From assembly GCA_913058395.1 (NCBI GenBank), contig CAJXQI010000004.1:206708-270707 (forward strand): a DNA stretch of 64,000 nucleotides. Reading direction: 5' to 3'. Both the position numbers and the translations under genes were made by a program. Numbering within the stretch: the first letter of the stretch is position 1; each line of letters opens with the position of its first letter. Source of the DNA: an uncultured Colwellia sp. (lineage in GTDB: Bacteria > Pseudomonadota > Gammaproteobacteria > Enterobacterales > Alteromonadaceae). Of this stretch, positions 25,777 to 35,296 are shown piece after piece. Under the pieces are notes generated by a model. That model searched no databases and was not told the origin of the DNA. It saw only the letters and a list, made by a program, of their open reading frames with translations.

Positions 25777-28700
25777 TTGTCTTCTGTTACCCCCGCTAAT
25801 TCTGCTGCTACTGAAAAAAAATCTAATAAAACCAATGAAAATATCACGGTAAAAGCACTTTTTGACCGTTTACATCAAGTTAAACTGTCGGACAAAGCGC
25901 GGATAAGAAAACGCTTATTGGGCGTTAAAAAAATAACTCATGCCGACAAGCAGCAAAAAGCGCTACAACAAATTGCTGTGTCAATTGAACAGTCGATAGA
26001 GAACAAGCAAGTTCGTCGCGCTAATTTACCTAAGGTGAGCTACCCAGAAGGCCTGCCGGTTTCTCAAAATGTTGATGTTATTGCTAAGGCCATCGCCGAA
26101 AATCAAGTGGTGATTATTGCCGGTGAAACTGGCTCAGGTAAAACTACACAAATTCCGAAAATATGTTTACAACTTGGTCGTGGTGTTGACGGTATTATTG
26201 GTCATACACAACCACGTCGAATTGCAGCAAGAACAGTAGCAAACCGTATTGCCGATGAACTTAATACTAAACTAGGTAATGCTGTTGGCTATAAGGTGCG
26301 TTTTAACGACCAAGTGAGCGAACACAGTTATATCAAGCTGATGACTGATGGTATTTTGCTTGCTGAAATGCAAAAAGACAGGCTCTTGCGTCAGTACGAT
26401 ACCTTGATTATTGATGAGGCACATGAACGTAGCTTAAACATTGATTTTATTTTGGGTTACTTACGTCAAATATTGCCGAAGCGTCCTGACTTAAAAATCA
26501 TTATTACTTCTGCAACCATTGACCCTGAAAAGTTTGCGAAACATTTTGCTAGTGCCAACGGTGAGCTAGCGCCGATTATTGAAGTGTCTGGTCGAACTTT
26601 CCCCGTAGAAATGCGTTACCGCCCGCTGAATGAAATGAGCGATGAAAGTAATGGTGATGCTGATATTATTTCAGGCATTCTCAATGCGGTAGACGAGCTT
26701 AGTTCGGATGGCAGCGGTGCAACAACTGATGGCGACATTTTGGTGTTTCTCAATGGTGAACGAGAAATTCGAGATACCGCACGTGCTTTGGAAAAGGCAA
26801 ACCTACGTCATACCAATGTTTTACCTTTGTATTCGCGCTTAACCGTTGCTGAGCAAAATTTAATATTCAAGCCTCATAGTGGCCGTAATATTGTTTTGGC
26901 GACTAACGTTGCTGAAACCAGTTTAACCGTGCCGGGCATTAAATATGTTATTGACCCAGGTACTGCAAGAATATCGCGTTATAGTTACCGCACCAAAGTA
27001 CAACGTTTGCCGATAGAGCCTATTTCACAAGCCAGTGCCAATCAACGTGCGGGTCGTTGTGGCCGTGTATCTTCAGGTGTTTGTATTCGCTTATATTCTG
27101 AAGACGATTACTTAAACCGCCCAGAATTTACCGACCCAGAAATACTACGCACCAATTTAGCGACCGTTATATTACAAATGTTGTCGTTAGATTTAGGTGA
27201 AATTTCAGACTTTCCTTTTGTGCAGCCACCAGATAACCGCAATATAAATGACGGTGTTCGCTTACTTGAAGAGCTAGCGGCAATTGACGCCAACGCAAAC
27301 CAAGTTAAGTTAACGCCGATTGGTCGTTCGTTATCAAAATTCCCGATAGATCCGCGTTTAGCGAAAATGATTTTAACGGCGGCTGACTTAGGCTGTATTG
27401 AACAAATATTCATTATTGTTAGTGCCTTAAGTATTCAAGACCCACGTGAACGTCCGCATGAAAAACAGCAAGCTGCCGATGAAAAACATGGCCGTTTCAA
27501 AAATAAACAATCGGATTTTGTCAGTTTATTGAAGTTGTGGAGCTACGTTGAAGAGCAGCAAAAGCAGTTAACCAATAATCAGTTTCGTCGTTTGTGTCAG
27601 AAAGAATTTTTATCCTACGTACGACTTCGAGAATGGCAAGATATTTACAGTCAATTGACGCATTCATTGCGGGAATTAAAAATCCCGATGAGTCGTATTG
27701 AGCTAGATTTATCTGAAGAAGCTGAAAAAAATCCAGTTAACGGCAATTTAGACATTGTTCACCAAGCGATATTATCGGGGTTATTGAGCCATTTAGGCCA
27801 ACAAGATGAGAACCGAGAATACAAAGGCGCACGCGGCAGCAAATTCTTTATTTTCCCGGGCTCTGCGTTAGCTAAAAAATCACCTAAGTGGCTAATGGCG
27901 GCTGAACTGGTTGAAACCAGCCGTTTGTTTGCTCGTATGGCGGCGAAAATTGACCCTTTATGGCTTGAGCCATTAGCTGAGCACTTAGTTAAACGTAGCT
28001 ACAGTGAGCCGCATTGGGAAAAGAAACAGGGCGCTGTACTGGCGTTCGAACAAGTGACGCTTTACGGGTTAATTATTGTTGGTAAGCGTAAGGTCAATTT
28101 TAACAAAATTGAACCTGATACCTGTCGTGAAATTTTTATTCGAGAAGCTTTGGTCAATGGTGATAGCACTATTAAAGAAGCGTTCTTAAAAGACAATCGT
28201 CAACTGGTTGATGAAATTGAAGCGCTAGAGCAAAAAGCGCGACGTAAAGATTTCTTAATTGAAGAGCAACAGCTAGTCGATTTTTACACCGAAAAATTAC
28301 CTGAAAGCGCTATTTGTCAGCGCAGCTTTTTAGCCTGGTGGAAAAAACAAAAGCAGAGCGATGGCAAGTTATTAAACTTTACCAAAGCTTTCTTACTAAA
28401 AGAAACTGCGGTTAAGCTTTCTGCTAACGAGTACCCTGAAACGTGGCAGCAGGGCAGTTTAACCTTGCCGTTAAATTATCATTTTAGTCCGGGTGATGTT
28501 GACGATGGTATTAGCGTTTTGATACCTGTCGGCATATTAAACCAAGTAGAAAACACAGGTTTTGATTGGTTAATTCCTGCCTTAAGGCTTGAGCTGATCA
28601 CCGCATTGATTAGAGGTTTACCTAAGTCATTAAGACGCAATTTTGTACCCGCACCAAATTATGCTCAAGCGTGTTGTGCGGCGATATCAAATACAGGTAG

Positions 28701-29790
28701 CACGTTAACTGCTGCGCTTGAAAAACAATTACTGAGAATGACAGGCGTTCGCATGCCTGAAGATGCTTGGCAAAGTGTTGAGCTAGTACCACATTTATCA
28801 ATGAATTTTAAAATTGTAAATGAAAATGGCAAATTACTAAAACAAGGTAGAAACCTTGACGAGTTAAAAGATGGTTTGCAAGGTCGTGTGCAAGCGTCAA
28901 TTAAAAAGGTTGCAGATAAAGGCATTGAACGTAGTGATATTGCTAACTGGGACTTTAAAGACTTACCGAAAAGTTACGAAAAGAAAGTTGCTAATATCAC
29001 CATAAAAGCATTTCCGGCGTTGGTTGATAAGAATAAATCAGTCGCGATTGAATTATTTGAGCATGAAAGCTTAGCAGAGCAGGCGATGTTAGATGGTGTC
29101 AGCCGCTTAATTTTATTGAGCATTCCGTCGCCAGTAAAATATCTACAACAGAAATTGCCTAACAAGTCGAAATTAGGTTTGTATTTCAATCCATTTGGTT
29201 CAATTAACGATTTACTTGATGATTGCATTGTTGCCGGTTGCCAGTTCTTAGTAAATGAATACGGCGAGTTACCGCGCGCGCAACAAGAGTTTGAAGCTTG
29301 TAAAGAGCATGTACGCGCTGAAATTGCTGACTGTGTATTAAGTGCGGCGATAAAAGTTGAACGCGTGTTGAGTTTGGCTCATGACGTACGCAAGAAAATG
29401 AAAGGTAAAATGTCGCTAAATGTTGTGCAATCACACGGCGATATTAAAAGTCAATTGGAAGCTATGGTGTTTAAAGGTTTTATCACCAAAGCTGGTTACC
29501 AGCGTTTAGATGATATTGCTCGATACTTAACGGCAATGGAGCGTCGATTAGAAAAATTACAAATTGACCCGAATCAAGATCGCCTTAAAATGTTAGAAGT
29601 TGAAAAAGTACAAAAAGCGCTAGATGCGGTTGTTGCACTGCAGCCTAAAGGTCAACCTTTGCGTAAAGAACTAGTACAAGGTTATTGGATGATTGAAGAG
29701 TTGCGAGTGTCACTTTTTGCTCAAAACTTAAAAACACCGTTCCCTATTTCGACTAAACGAATATTGAACTACCTCAAAGAATACAGCTAA
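25777..29790 (+). CDS. hrpA: ATP-dependent RNA helicase HrpA (DEAH box)
   Basis: The 1337-residue DEAH helicase is close to E. coli HrpA in layout and length. Walker A GETGSGKTTQIPK has its lysine at residue 122, and DEAHERS starts at 213. SATIDPEKF, FLNGEREIRD, ATNVAETSLTVPGIKYVIDPG and QRAGRCGRV are helicase motifs III to VI. The large C-terminal DUF3418 region (from about 600) ends with LKTPFPISTKRILNYLKEY. HrpA remodels stalled ribosomes and processes mRNA. The start is TTG; the first in-frame ATG is far inside the helicase core, so a non-ATG start is required. A PilZ gene follows 80 bases later. Confidence 0.95.
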   Translation: MSSVTPANSAATEKKSNKTNENITVKALFDRLHQVKLSDKARIRKRLLGVKKITHADKQQKALQQIAVSIEQSIENKQVRRANLPKVSYPEGLPVSQNVDVIAKAIAENQVVIIAGETGSGKTTQIPKICLQLGRGVDGIIGHTQPRRIAARTVANRIADELNTKLGNAVGYKVRFNDQVSEHSYIKLMTDGILLAEMQKDRLLRQYDTLIIDEAHERSLNIDFILGYLRQILPKRPDLKIIITSATIDPEKFAKHFASANGELAPIIEVSGRTFPVEMRYRPLNEMSDESNGDADIISGILNAVDELSSDGSGATTDGDILVFLNGEREIRDTARALEKANLRHTNVLPLYSRLTVAEQNLIFKPHSGRNIVLATNVAETSLTVPGIKYVIDPGTARISRYSYRTKVQRLPIEPISQASANQRAGRCGRVSSGVCIRLYSEDDYLNRPEFTDPEILRTNLATVILQMLSLDLGEISDFPFVQPPDNRNINDGVRLLEELAAIDANANQVKLTPIGRSLSKFPIDPRLAKMILTAADLGCIEQIFIIVSALSIQDPRERPHEKQQAADEKHGRFKNKQSDFVSLLKLWSYVEEQQKQLTNNQFRRLCQKEFLSYVRLREWQDIYSQLTHSLRELKIPMSRIELDLSEEAEKNPVNGNLDIVHQAILSGLLSHLGQQDENREYKGARGSKFFIFPGSALAKKSPKWLMAAELVETSRLFARMAAKIDPLWLEPLAEHLVKRSYSEPHWEKKQGAVLAFEQVTLYGLIIVGKRKVNFNKIEPDTCREIFIREALVNGDSTIKEAFLKDNRQLVDEIEALEQKARRKDFLIEEQQLVDFYTEKLPESAICQRSFLAWWKKQKQSDGKLLNFTKAFLLKETAVKLSANEYPETWQQGSLTLPLNYHFSPGDVDDGISVLIPVGILNQVENTGFDWLIPALRLELITALIRGLPKSLRRNFVPAPNYAQACCAAISNTGSTLTAALEKQLLRMTGVRMPEDAWQSVELVPHLSMNFKIVNENGKLLKQGRNLDELKDGLQGRVQASIKKVADKGIERSDIANWDFKDLPKSYEKKVANITIKAFPALVDKNKSVAIELFEHESLAEQAMLDGVSRLILLSIPSPVKYLQQKLPNKSKLGLYFNPFGSINDLLDDCIVAGCQFLVNEYGELPRAQQEFEACKEHVRAEIADCVLSAAIKVERVLSLAHDVRKKMKGKMSLNVVQSHGDIKSQLEAMVFKGFITKAGYQRLDDIARYLTAMERRLEKLQIDPNQDRLKMLEVEKVQKALDAVVALQPKGQPLRKELVQGYWMIEELRVSLFAQNLKTPFPISTKRILNYLKEYS

Positions 29791-29870
29791 ATTATCTACT
29801 ATGATTTGACAGTGATGGTTACGGTGAGTATAAATAAAAGTACAAGCTATAAAAATATATTGGAGTAGTA

Positions 29871-30170
29871 ATGGTTAATTACGATGATAAGCGTAACTTT
29901 TATCGGATGATGTTAAACAGTGAAGTGACCGTGACCATTATTGATGATGAAGCGAATAGTAAAGTTTCAGCGACTTGTCGTGATTTAAGTGCAACGGGAA
30001 TTGCGATTGAAATGCCACATCCATTAGAAATTAATACTGCAGTGCGCATTAGTGTTGAGTCTGCTAATAATGCCGTTCAGCCATTAGACGCTAAAGGTAA
30101 AGTGGTTCGCGTTAAGGAAGAAGGTACTGATTGCTACTTAATCGGCGTTAATATTACTGAAATTGACTAG
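29871..30170 (+). CDS. PilZ-domain c-di-GMP-binding protein
   Basis: The 99-residue protein is a single PilZ domain. The N-terminal arginines of DKRNFYRM correspond to the RxxxR motif, and CRDLSATGIAIEM to D/N-x-S-x-x-G, which together clamp cyclic-di-GMP dimers. The remainder is the beta-barrel with TAVRISVES and GKVVRVKEEG. It acts as a small adaptor in the cytoplasm. GGAG lies 8 bases before the ATG. An EAL gene sits at the other end of the window, but there is no sign that they are linked. Confidence 0.9.
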   Translation: MVNYDDKRNFYRMMLNSEVTVTIIDDEANSKVSATCRDLSATGIAIEMPHPLEINTAVRISVESANNAVQPLDAKGKVVRVKEEGTDCYLIGVNITEID

Positions 30171-30192
30171 TTAAAGTCACTTGAAAAAATTG

Positions 30193-30224
30193 AGGCCCTG
30201 CAACAATGTTTTGTTTCAGGGCCT
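30193..30224 (-). terminator. bidirectional terminator between PilZ gene and nhaD
   Basis: AGGCCCTG and CAGGGCCT form an 8-bp GC-rich outer stem with an additional AACA/TGTT inner stem. On the minus strand it is followed by CAATTTTTTC, a good T-run for the nhaD transcript, 92 bases after its stop. On the plus strand it can also end the PilZ transcript. Confidence 0.75.
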
Positions 30225-30316
30225 AATAATATATTCGATTTGATATTCTTTGCTTAACTACTTGCTTAGCTATTTGTTTATTCGAGCACTAAGCACTAGC
30301 ACTAAGCCTAAATTCA

Positions 30317-31561
30317 TTATGCCAGCGCCCAATTCGCAGCAAAATATACCCCAATGTAACCAACGGTATAGGCAATAGTTAGATAGCCAATATTGCGCAG
30401 ATAACTGATAAAACTCAATTCTTTAATTTTACTCATGGCAATAATACCGGCAGCTGAACCTATGACTAAAATTGAGCCGCCAACGCCGGTAGCATAAGTT
30501 AACATTAGCCATTCTGTTACTTTCATCTCTACATCCGCTTTTAACAATGCTGCTGTTAATGGCACGTTATCAATCACTGAAGACATAAAACCGACGATAT
30601 AGTTTACTTGTATTGCCGGTAAGAACTCATATAGCTCGGTAAAGCCACTTAACACGCCTATTTCTTTTAAAATACCAACAAGCAACAATACCCCTAGGAA
30701 GAATAATAAAGCGTCGTATTCAACTTCTCGAATGTAATGTAGAACATCTTCATTTTTCTTCTTAGGTAACATGTTAGCGACTAGAAACATCACTGATAAA
30801 CCAAAGAGGAAACTCAGTACTGGCGGTATTTGAAAGAATACGTTGAGCAGTAAAGTGCCAGAAATAGTCAGCATAAAAATAATGGCGATAATGATGTCGG
30901 GCTTTTCAATTTTAAGTCGTGTTTGCGATAATTGAACGTTGCCCGAAAGCCCGAATGACAATAAACTCGCCAGAGTTAAAACGCCTAAAAAAGAAGGCAG
31001 TATTAGTATCAGTAAATTCGATATGGTGACTTTGTTTTCAAGGAAAATCATCAGTGTTGTTACATCACCGGTGATTAACGAGACACCGCCACTATTTACC
31101 GAGAAAACAATCAGCGTCGCGTATTTTAAACGCTTCTTTACTTCGAGCTGCAAATTCATTACCACCGCAATTGCTACCAATGTTGCCGTGACATTGTCGG
31201 CAAAAGAAGAGAATACAAACGCGAATATCGCGATAACGAACATTAAGCCCCGCTCTGAAATACTTTTGGGTAAAATGCGTTGCACTAAAGCGGAGATAAA
31301 ACCTTTACTATTTAAGTAGGCGACAAAGGTCATTGCTGACATGAGAAACAGCCATAAGGTTGCTATTTCTAATAAATTTTCATTTAGTTGATGATTAGTT
31401 TGAATACTGTCATTGCTGTTAATGGGGAATATGAAGGCCAATATCCAGCACAATGTGCCGAAAAATAGCGTGGTTTTAGCTTTGTTTATATGAATTAAAT
31501 CTTCAGTAATGATCATTATAAAACTGATAATGACTAAGATGAGAATAATCGTATTGATCAT
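30317..31561 (-). CDS. nhaD: sodium:proton antiporter NhaD
   Basis: The 414-residue protein has about 12 hydrophobic helices. Key family segments are FADNVTATLVAIAVVMNL, FSVNSGGVSLITGDVTTLMIFL, SSVIDNVPLTAALLKAD and GVGGSILVIGSAAGIIAM, with polar and acidic residues in mid-membrane typical of NhaD/ArsB-type ion transporters. NhaD expels sodium in exchange for protons and is common in marine and halophilic bacteria. AGGTAAT precedes the ATG. A palindromic element lies immediately upstream, and a bidirectional terminator follows. Confidence 0.92.
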   Translation of the reverse strand: MINTIILILVIISFIMIITEDLIHINKAKTTLFFGTLCWILAFIFPINSNDSIQTNHQLNENLLEIATLWLFLMSAMTFVAYLNSKGFISALVQRILPKSISERGLMFVIAIFAFVFSSFADNVTATLVAIAVVMNLQLEVKKRLKYATLIVFSVNSGGVSLITGDVTTLMIFLENKVTISNLLILILPSFLGVLTLASLLSFGLSGNVQLSQTRLKIEKPDIIIAIIFMLTISGTLLLNVFFQIPPVLSFLFGLSVMFLVANMLPKKKNEDVLHYIREVEYDALLFFLGVLLLVGILKEIGVLSGFTELYEFLPAIQVNYIVGFMSSVIDNVPLTAALLKADVEMKVTEWLMLTYATGVGGSILVIGSAAGIIAMSKIKELSFISYLRNIGYLTIAYTVGYIGVYFAANWALA

Positions 31562-31589
31562 GATTTTTTATTACCTGTAATACCAACCT

Positions 31590-31653
31590 CATTAAGTTTT
31601 GCGCACTTGTGTTGATTTATTTTAATCAGCAAAACCAGAGCACAAACTTAATG
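31590..31653. repeat. nested palindromic intergenic element
   Basis: CATTAAGTTT and AAACTTAATG form outer arms 64 bases apart end to end, and TGATT/AATCA with a TATTTT loop forms an inner stem. It is preceded by AATACCAACC, echoing the TATACCAATT prefix of the palindrome at 13.8 kb. It looks like a dispersed palindromic (REP/MITE-like) unit; only one clear copy is in the window. Confidence 0.45.
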
Positions 31654-31743
31654 AAGCTAGATAATTAATTTTTGACATCGACTAAGCCCAATGAAACTTA
31701 ATTAATTGGAGAAATACGATGTAAGTGAGCTTAAATTTTTAAC

Positions 31744-32052
31744 CTAAAAATTTAACGGTGGGTCACTATTACTTAAAAAAAGGCAGGTAAAACAGAAAAT
31801 GGAAATTGAGTTAGCATTAATGTTGAAGCTAGTTTGGTCATTAAATTCGATGGCTAAGCGATTGTGACTTGCTTCAGAAGATGAATTTTCACTGATGAAA
31901 CATAGCTGACATTCATGCTCTTCAACAACCGCGTGTTCTTGAGCGTGAGCCATTGAGAATATCGAGCTTAATAGCCATGAAAAGAGTAAAAAAGCGCGCA
32001 GCAAACAACTCAGTGCTGATGTTGGTATTCTTGAGTTGTTTTGTGAATTCAT
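31744..32052 (-). CDS. small exported protein with a HxCxxC motif
   Basis: This is a 102-residue protein with a long signal or anchor helix (LLRAFLLFSWLLSSIFSMAHA, ending near residue 37), then HAVVEEHECQLCFIS, a possible metal-binding CxxC with flanking histidines. The hydrophobic C-terminus ends in SDPPLNF. Short exported proteins of this shape (DUF2946/DUF2607-like, ending in a 'PP' motif) occur near metal genes in marine gammaproteobacteria. The assignment is weak, and no Zur-type box is seen nearby. It lies between nhaD and rlmI. Confidence 0.6.
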   Translation of the reverse strand: MNSQNNSRIPTSALSCLLRAFLLFSWLLSSIFSMAHAQEHAVVEEHECQLCFISENSSSEASHNRLAIEFNDQTSFNINANSISIFCFTCLFLSNSDPPLNF

Positions 32053-32110
32053 AAGGTCTAAATAATTTTATGATTATTGTTGATATTTGTTGTCTTTATT
32101 TTTTAACACA

Positions 32111-32140
32111 CCTAGCTAGCGATATTTGATGCTAGCTAGG
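32111..32140 (-). terminator. hairpin after rlmI
   Basis: CCTAGCTAGC and GCTAGCTAGG form a perfect 10-bp stem around a 10-base loop, 11 bases after the rlmI stop. The T-run on the minus strand is poor (TGTGTTAAAAA), so termination is plausible but not certain. Confidence 0.6.
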
Positions 32141-32151
32141 ATACGTTTTCG

Positions 32152-33342
32152 TTACTCTACTTGGCAGACTAATCCTTTAAGGTAATAACCTTCCGGGTAG
32201 TTTGACGATACGGGGTGATCAGGTGCTTGATGAAGTCTATCGACAAAATAAGCCTTTCTTTTTGCATCTAATGCCGCGTCAGCCACTACTTTTTGGAATA
32301 AACTTGCTTCCATTAAGCCAGAACATGAAAACGTTAACAACGTACCGTTAGGTTTTAGCAATTGCATGGCTAACATGTTGATATCTTTGTAGCCTCGGCA
32401 CGCCCCCGTTAATTGAGCTTTAGACTCAACAAATTTAGGAGGATCAAGAATAATCATATCAAATGTACGTTTTTCATCACGGTATTGGCGTAATAATTTA
32501 AAAACATCGGCTTTAACAAATGACACGTTTTTATCTGTTAGTCCATTAAGCTCGACATTTTGTTTGGCAAGATCTAAAGCACTTTCTGAAACATCAACGT
32601 TGATAACTTCTTTTGCGCCATTGGCCGCACAATGTAATGAGAAAGTACCAGTATAAGAAAAACAGTTTAATACGCTTTTACCTTTGGCATATTTACCCGC
32701 CGCAACTCTTGATTCTCGTTGATCTAAATAAAAGCCGGTTTTATGGCCTTCAGCAACATTAACGTGAATTTTAATACCATGTTCTTCAATAACGCATTCT
32801 GTTGAATCTTGGGGCTCAGTTAACCAACCTGTAACAGGCTCTAAGCCTTCTTTCTTACGAACATCAACGTCTGAACGTTCATAAATATGACAACCTGGAT
32901 AAAGCTCTTTTAGACATTCGACTAAGGTATAACGGTGAAAATCTGCACCAGCACTCAGGAGTTGGCAAACAACAAAATTGTCATACTTATCAATAGTGAT
33001 GCCAGGTAAACCATCAGATTCACCCGCGATAAGACGATAGCCAGTTAAACCACCGTTTTCGATAAACCAATCACGACGAGCTTGTGCCTTTAACAATTTA
33101 TTACGAAAAAAATCAGCATCTATTTCTTCATCAATTTCAAAAGTCCAAACGCGAACTCTGATTTGAGATTCTGGAGAGTATGCGCCTTTAGCTAGCCAGT
33201 TTCCCTTATTGTCAAAGACATCAACAGTATCACCAAGCATAGGGTTGCCTTTGATTTTGTTGATGGCTTGAGAAAATATCCACGGGTGTTTTCGCAGTAA
33301 TGATTTTTCACGAGCAACTTTTAAATAAATTCTTGCTGACAT
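32152..33342 (-). CDS. rlmI: 23S rRNA (cytosine-1962-C5)-methyltransferase RlmI
   Basis: The 396-residue protein starts with a PUA domain ([39 protein letters not shown]) and continues with a class I SAM-dependent methyltransferase domain. Motif I is [20 protein letters not shown] and the catalytic region holds [10 protein letters not shown], followed by [10 protein letters not shown] with the catalytic cysteine. This is the layout of RlmI (YccW), which methylates C1962 of 23S rRNA. It is divergent from the acylphosphatase gene yccX/acyP, as in E. coli and relatives where the two are often neighbours. A promoter with a CGCGC discriminator lies just upstream. Confidence 0.93.
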   Translation of the reverse strand: MSARIYLKVAREKSLLRKHPWIFSQAINKIKGNPMLGDTVDVFDNKGNWLAKGAYSPESQIRVRVWTFEIDEEIDADFFRNKLLKAQARRDWFIENGGLTGYRLIAGESDGLPGITIDKYDNFVVCQLLSAGADFHRYTLVECLKELYPGCHIYERSDVDVRKKEGLEPVTGWLTEPQDSTECVIEEHGIKIHVNVAEGHKTGFYLDQRESRVAAGKYAKGKSVLNCFSYTGTFSLHCAANGAKEVINVDVSESALDLAKQNVELNGLTDKNVSFVKADVFKLLRQYRDEKRTFDMIILDPPKFVESKAQLTGACRGYKDINMLAMQLLKPNGTLLTFSCSGLMEASLFQKVVADAALDAKRKAYFVDRLHQAPDHPVSSNYPEGYYLKGLVCQVE

Positions 33343-33373
33343 ATGCCTATACTTATAATTAACAATAATAATT

Positions 33374-33407
33374 GCGCGAGTTTAGTCAATGCATTAGTCG
33401 CGTGCAA
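33374..33407 (-). promoter_or_regulatory. candidate sigma-70 promoter of rlmI with GC-rich discriminator
   Basis: On the minus strand TTGCAC and TAAACT are separated by 17 bases, and CGCGC follows the -10 box directly. The GC-rich discriminator resembles those in front of ybiT and ygiQ in this window. The -10 box is a weak match, so the call is moderate. Confidence 0.4.
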
Positions 33408-33502
33408 TGTTCTAGGTTAACTATTTCTCATTTACTGCGATAAATGAGGATTTTTAAGCGAAAAATAACAATAGTCAGTAGCAAAAGGTAAGGTGAAAAA
33501 TT

Positions 33503-33772
33503 ATGAATGTAAGTTATATGGCGCATGTAAGCGGTAAAGTACAAGGAGTTTATTTCAGGGCTTCTAGTCAACAGGTTGCCATTGATCATGGTTTAAGTGG
33601 TTACGCACGTAACTTAACTGACGGTGATGTAGAAGTATTGATGTGTGGTGAAAAGCACGAAATAGACAAAATGCTGGAATGGCTAGCCCATGGCCCTCCG
33701 CAAGCTGAAGTAGACAATATTGAAGCGAAAAAAGTACCTTGGCAAGAGCACCATTTTTTCGCTATTAGTTAG
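33503..33772 (+). CDS. acyP: acylphosphatase
   Basis: The 89-residue acylphosphatase has the ferredoxin-like fold and both catalytic residues, R19 in GVYFRAS and N37 in GYARNLTDG. The ending of the domain is HHFFAIS. It hydrolyses acyl phosphates such as carbamoyl phosphate and 1,3-bisphosphoglycerate in the cytoplasm. AAGGTAAGGTG precedes the start. It is divergent from rlmI, a common arrangement. Confidence 0.94.
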   Translation: MNVSYMAHVSGKVQGVYFRASSQQVAIDHGLSGYARNLTDGDVEVLMCGEKHEIDKMLEWLAHGPPQAEVDNIEAKKVPWQEHHFFAIS

Positions 33773-33883
33773 AGGAAATTTAGCTGTACTTAATATTCAT
33801 CTGCAATTAGTGCTGATCTATTGGTATTAAACGCTAGATAAGGCAAAATATTACATAATTTAGTTATTCCATTAGGAAGTAAG

Positions 33884-34864
33884 TTGCAGTATTTAGCCAT
33901 TAATGAACAGCAAACGCTGTATTTTTGTGAAACGGAATTGCCTGAAATTTCCAGTGATGAATGCTTGATCAAAGTTCGAGCTATTGGTGTTAATCGAGCA
34001 GATATTTTGCAAAAGCAAGGTAAGTATCCAGCGCCCGCGGGAGAATCTGAAATTGTTGGTATTGAAGCTTGCGGGGATATTGTTGCCATTGGTAGTGAAT
34101 CAACGTTAAATGGTGCTTTTGCTATCGATGATAAGGTTTTTGCCATTGTCCCAGGCGGTGCATATGCAGAGTATGTAAAAGTAAAAACAGCACACCTTTT
34201 CAAATTACCTCATAATTTTTCTTACGTTGAAGGCGCAGCCATTGCTGAAGCCTATTTAACGGCCTATCAGTGTTTATTTTTCATTGCTGACTTAAAGCCA
34301 CATTCAAAGGTATTAATTCACGCAGGTGCAAGCGGTGTCGGTAGTGCTGCTATTCAATTAGCAAAAAGCTTACATTGTCACGTTACCGTTACGGTTGGCA
34401 ATGACGAAAAAGTATCGGCTTGTAAGGCATTAGGTGCTGATGAAGTCATAAATTATCAGTTGGCTGACTTTGTTAGTTACTCGAAAGAGAAAAAGCAGAA
34501 TTATGACGTTATTGTTGATGTAGTTGCCGGGGCGTATGTAAATAAAAATATAAGTGTTTGCGCATTAGACGGGCACATTGTGATGTTATCAATGTTAGGT
34601 GGACGTTATGCTGAAAGTATTGATGTCGCTAAAATGCTGTTAAAGCGCATCAATATAACGGCAACAACGCTTAGAAACCGCACTGATGAATATAAAAATA
34701 AATTAGTAAATGCTTTTAAAGCGGACTTTTATCAGCAATTTGAACAAGGGATAATAAGCCCTGTTATTTATCAACAGAGCTCGTGGCAAGAAGTTGAAAA
34801 TGTTCACCAAGTGATGATGAACAATGAAAATATTGGCAAAATTATTTTAACCATAAATGATTAA
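33884..34864 (+). CDS. NAD(P)H:quinone oxidoreductase, zinc-less MDR family (PIG3-like)
   Basis: The 326-residue protein belongs to the medium-chain dehydrogenase/reductase superfamily without the catalytic zinc ligands. The substrate domain contains GVNRADILQKQGKYPAPAG and VGIEACGDIVAIG. The cofactor domain has VLIHAGASGVGSAAIQLAK, the AxxGxxG nucleotide-binding motif, and ALGADEVINYQ. This matches the PIG3/TP53I3-like quinone oxidoreductases, which reduce quinones with NADPH. The start is TTG with AGGAAG 3 bases upstream; no ATG fits the N-terminus. Confidence 0.9.
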   Translation: MQYLAINEQQTLYFCETELPEISSDECLIKVRAIGVNRADILQKQGKYPAPAGESEIVGIEACGDIVAIGSESTLNGAFAIDDKVFAIVPGGAYAEYVKVKTAHLFKLPHNFSYVEGAAIAEAYLTAYQCLFFIADLKPHSKVLIHAGASGVGSAAIQLAKSLHCHVTVTVGNDEKVSACKALGADEVINYQLADFVSYSKEKKQNYDVIVDVVAGAYVNKNISVCALDGHIVMLSMLGGRYAESIDVAKMLLKRINITATTLRNRTDEYKNKLVNAFKADFYQQFEQGIISPVIYQQSSWQEVENVHQVMMNNENIGKIILTIND

Positions 34865-34917
34865 TTTTTTGTGCTGGGTTTAACATTCTAAATGCCACAC
34901 TTGAACATCATTACACG

Positions 34918-35259
34918 TTAAGAGCTTGATGCTGCAACACCGGCAACGGCAACACTGCTTGCTGCTGCACTTGCTTGTTGAGTAGAAATTTGGCTGGTAA
35001 TAACGGTAGAGTTCTGATGTTCACTAGCGATAATGCAAGTACCGTAGCCTAGTCCTTTAAGTTGGTTTTCCCAAGTAATTTCGCCATCTTGGGCGTTCAA
35101 ACAATATAAATGTCCACCAGAATATGCGAATACGCTGTTGGCTTCATAGTAAACATTAGTGATTGTTGAGCTGCGTAGTTTCGTTTTCCATAACTCAGCA
35201 CCATCTTTTTTATTCACACAAACAACATGGTTATTAATGCCTAAAAATAGTTTGTCCAT
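34918..35259 (-). CDS. short PQQ-like beta-propeller repeat protein
   Basis: The 113-residue protein has two PQQ-like blades, LFLGINNHVVCVNKKDGAELWKTKL and VFAYSGGHLYCLNAQDGEITWENQL, with the recurring DG-W pattern. The tail is Ala/Ser-rich and low-complexity. Full propellers need six to eight blades, so this is either a fragment-like protein that assembles with others or a shortened descendant of a larger one. No signal peptide is present. AAGGA precedes the start. The function is unknown. Confidence 0.75.
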   Translation of the reverse strand: MDKLFLGINNHVVCVNKKDGAELWKTKLRSSTITNVYYEANSVFAYSGGHLYCLNAQDGEITWENQLKGLGYGTCIIASEHQNSTVITSQISTQQASAAASSVAVAGVAASSS

Positions 35260-35296
35260 AGTGTGTTCCTTTGTTTTTATTTTTATTTGTTAGGTT

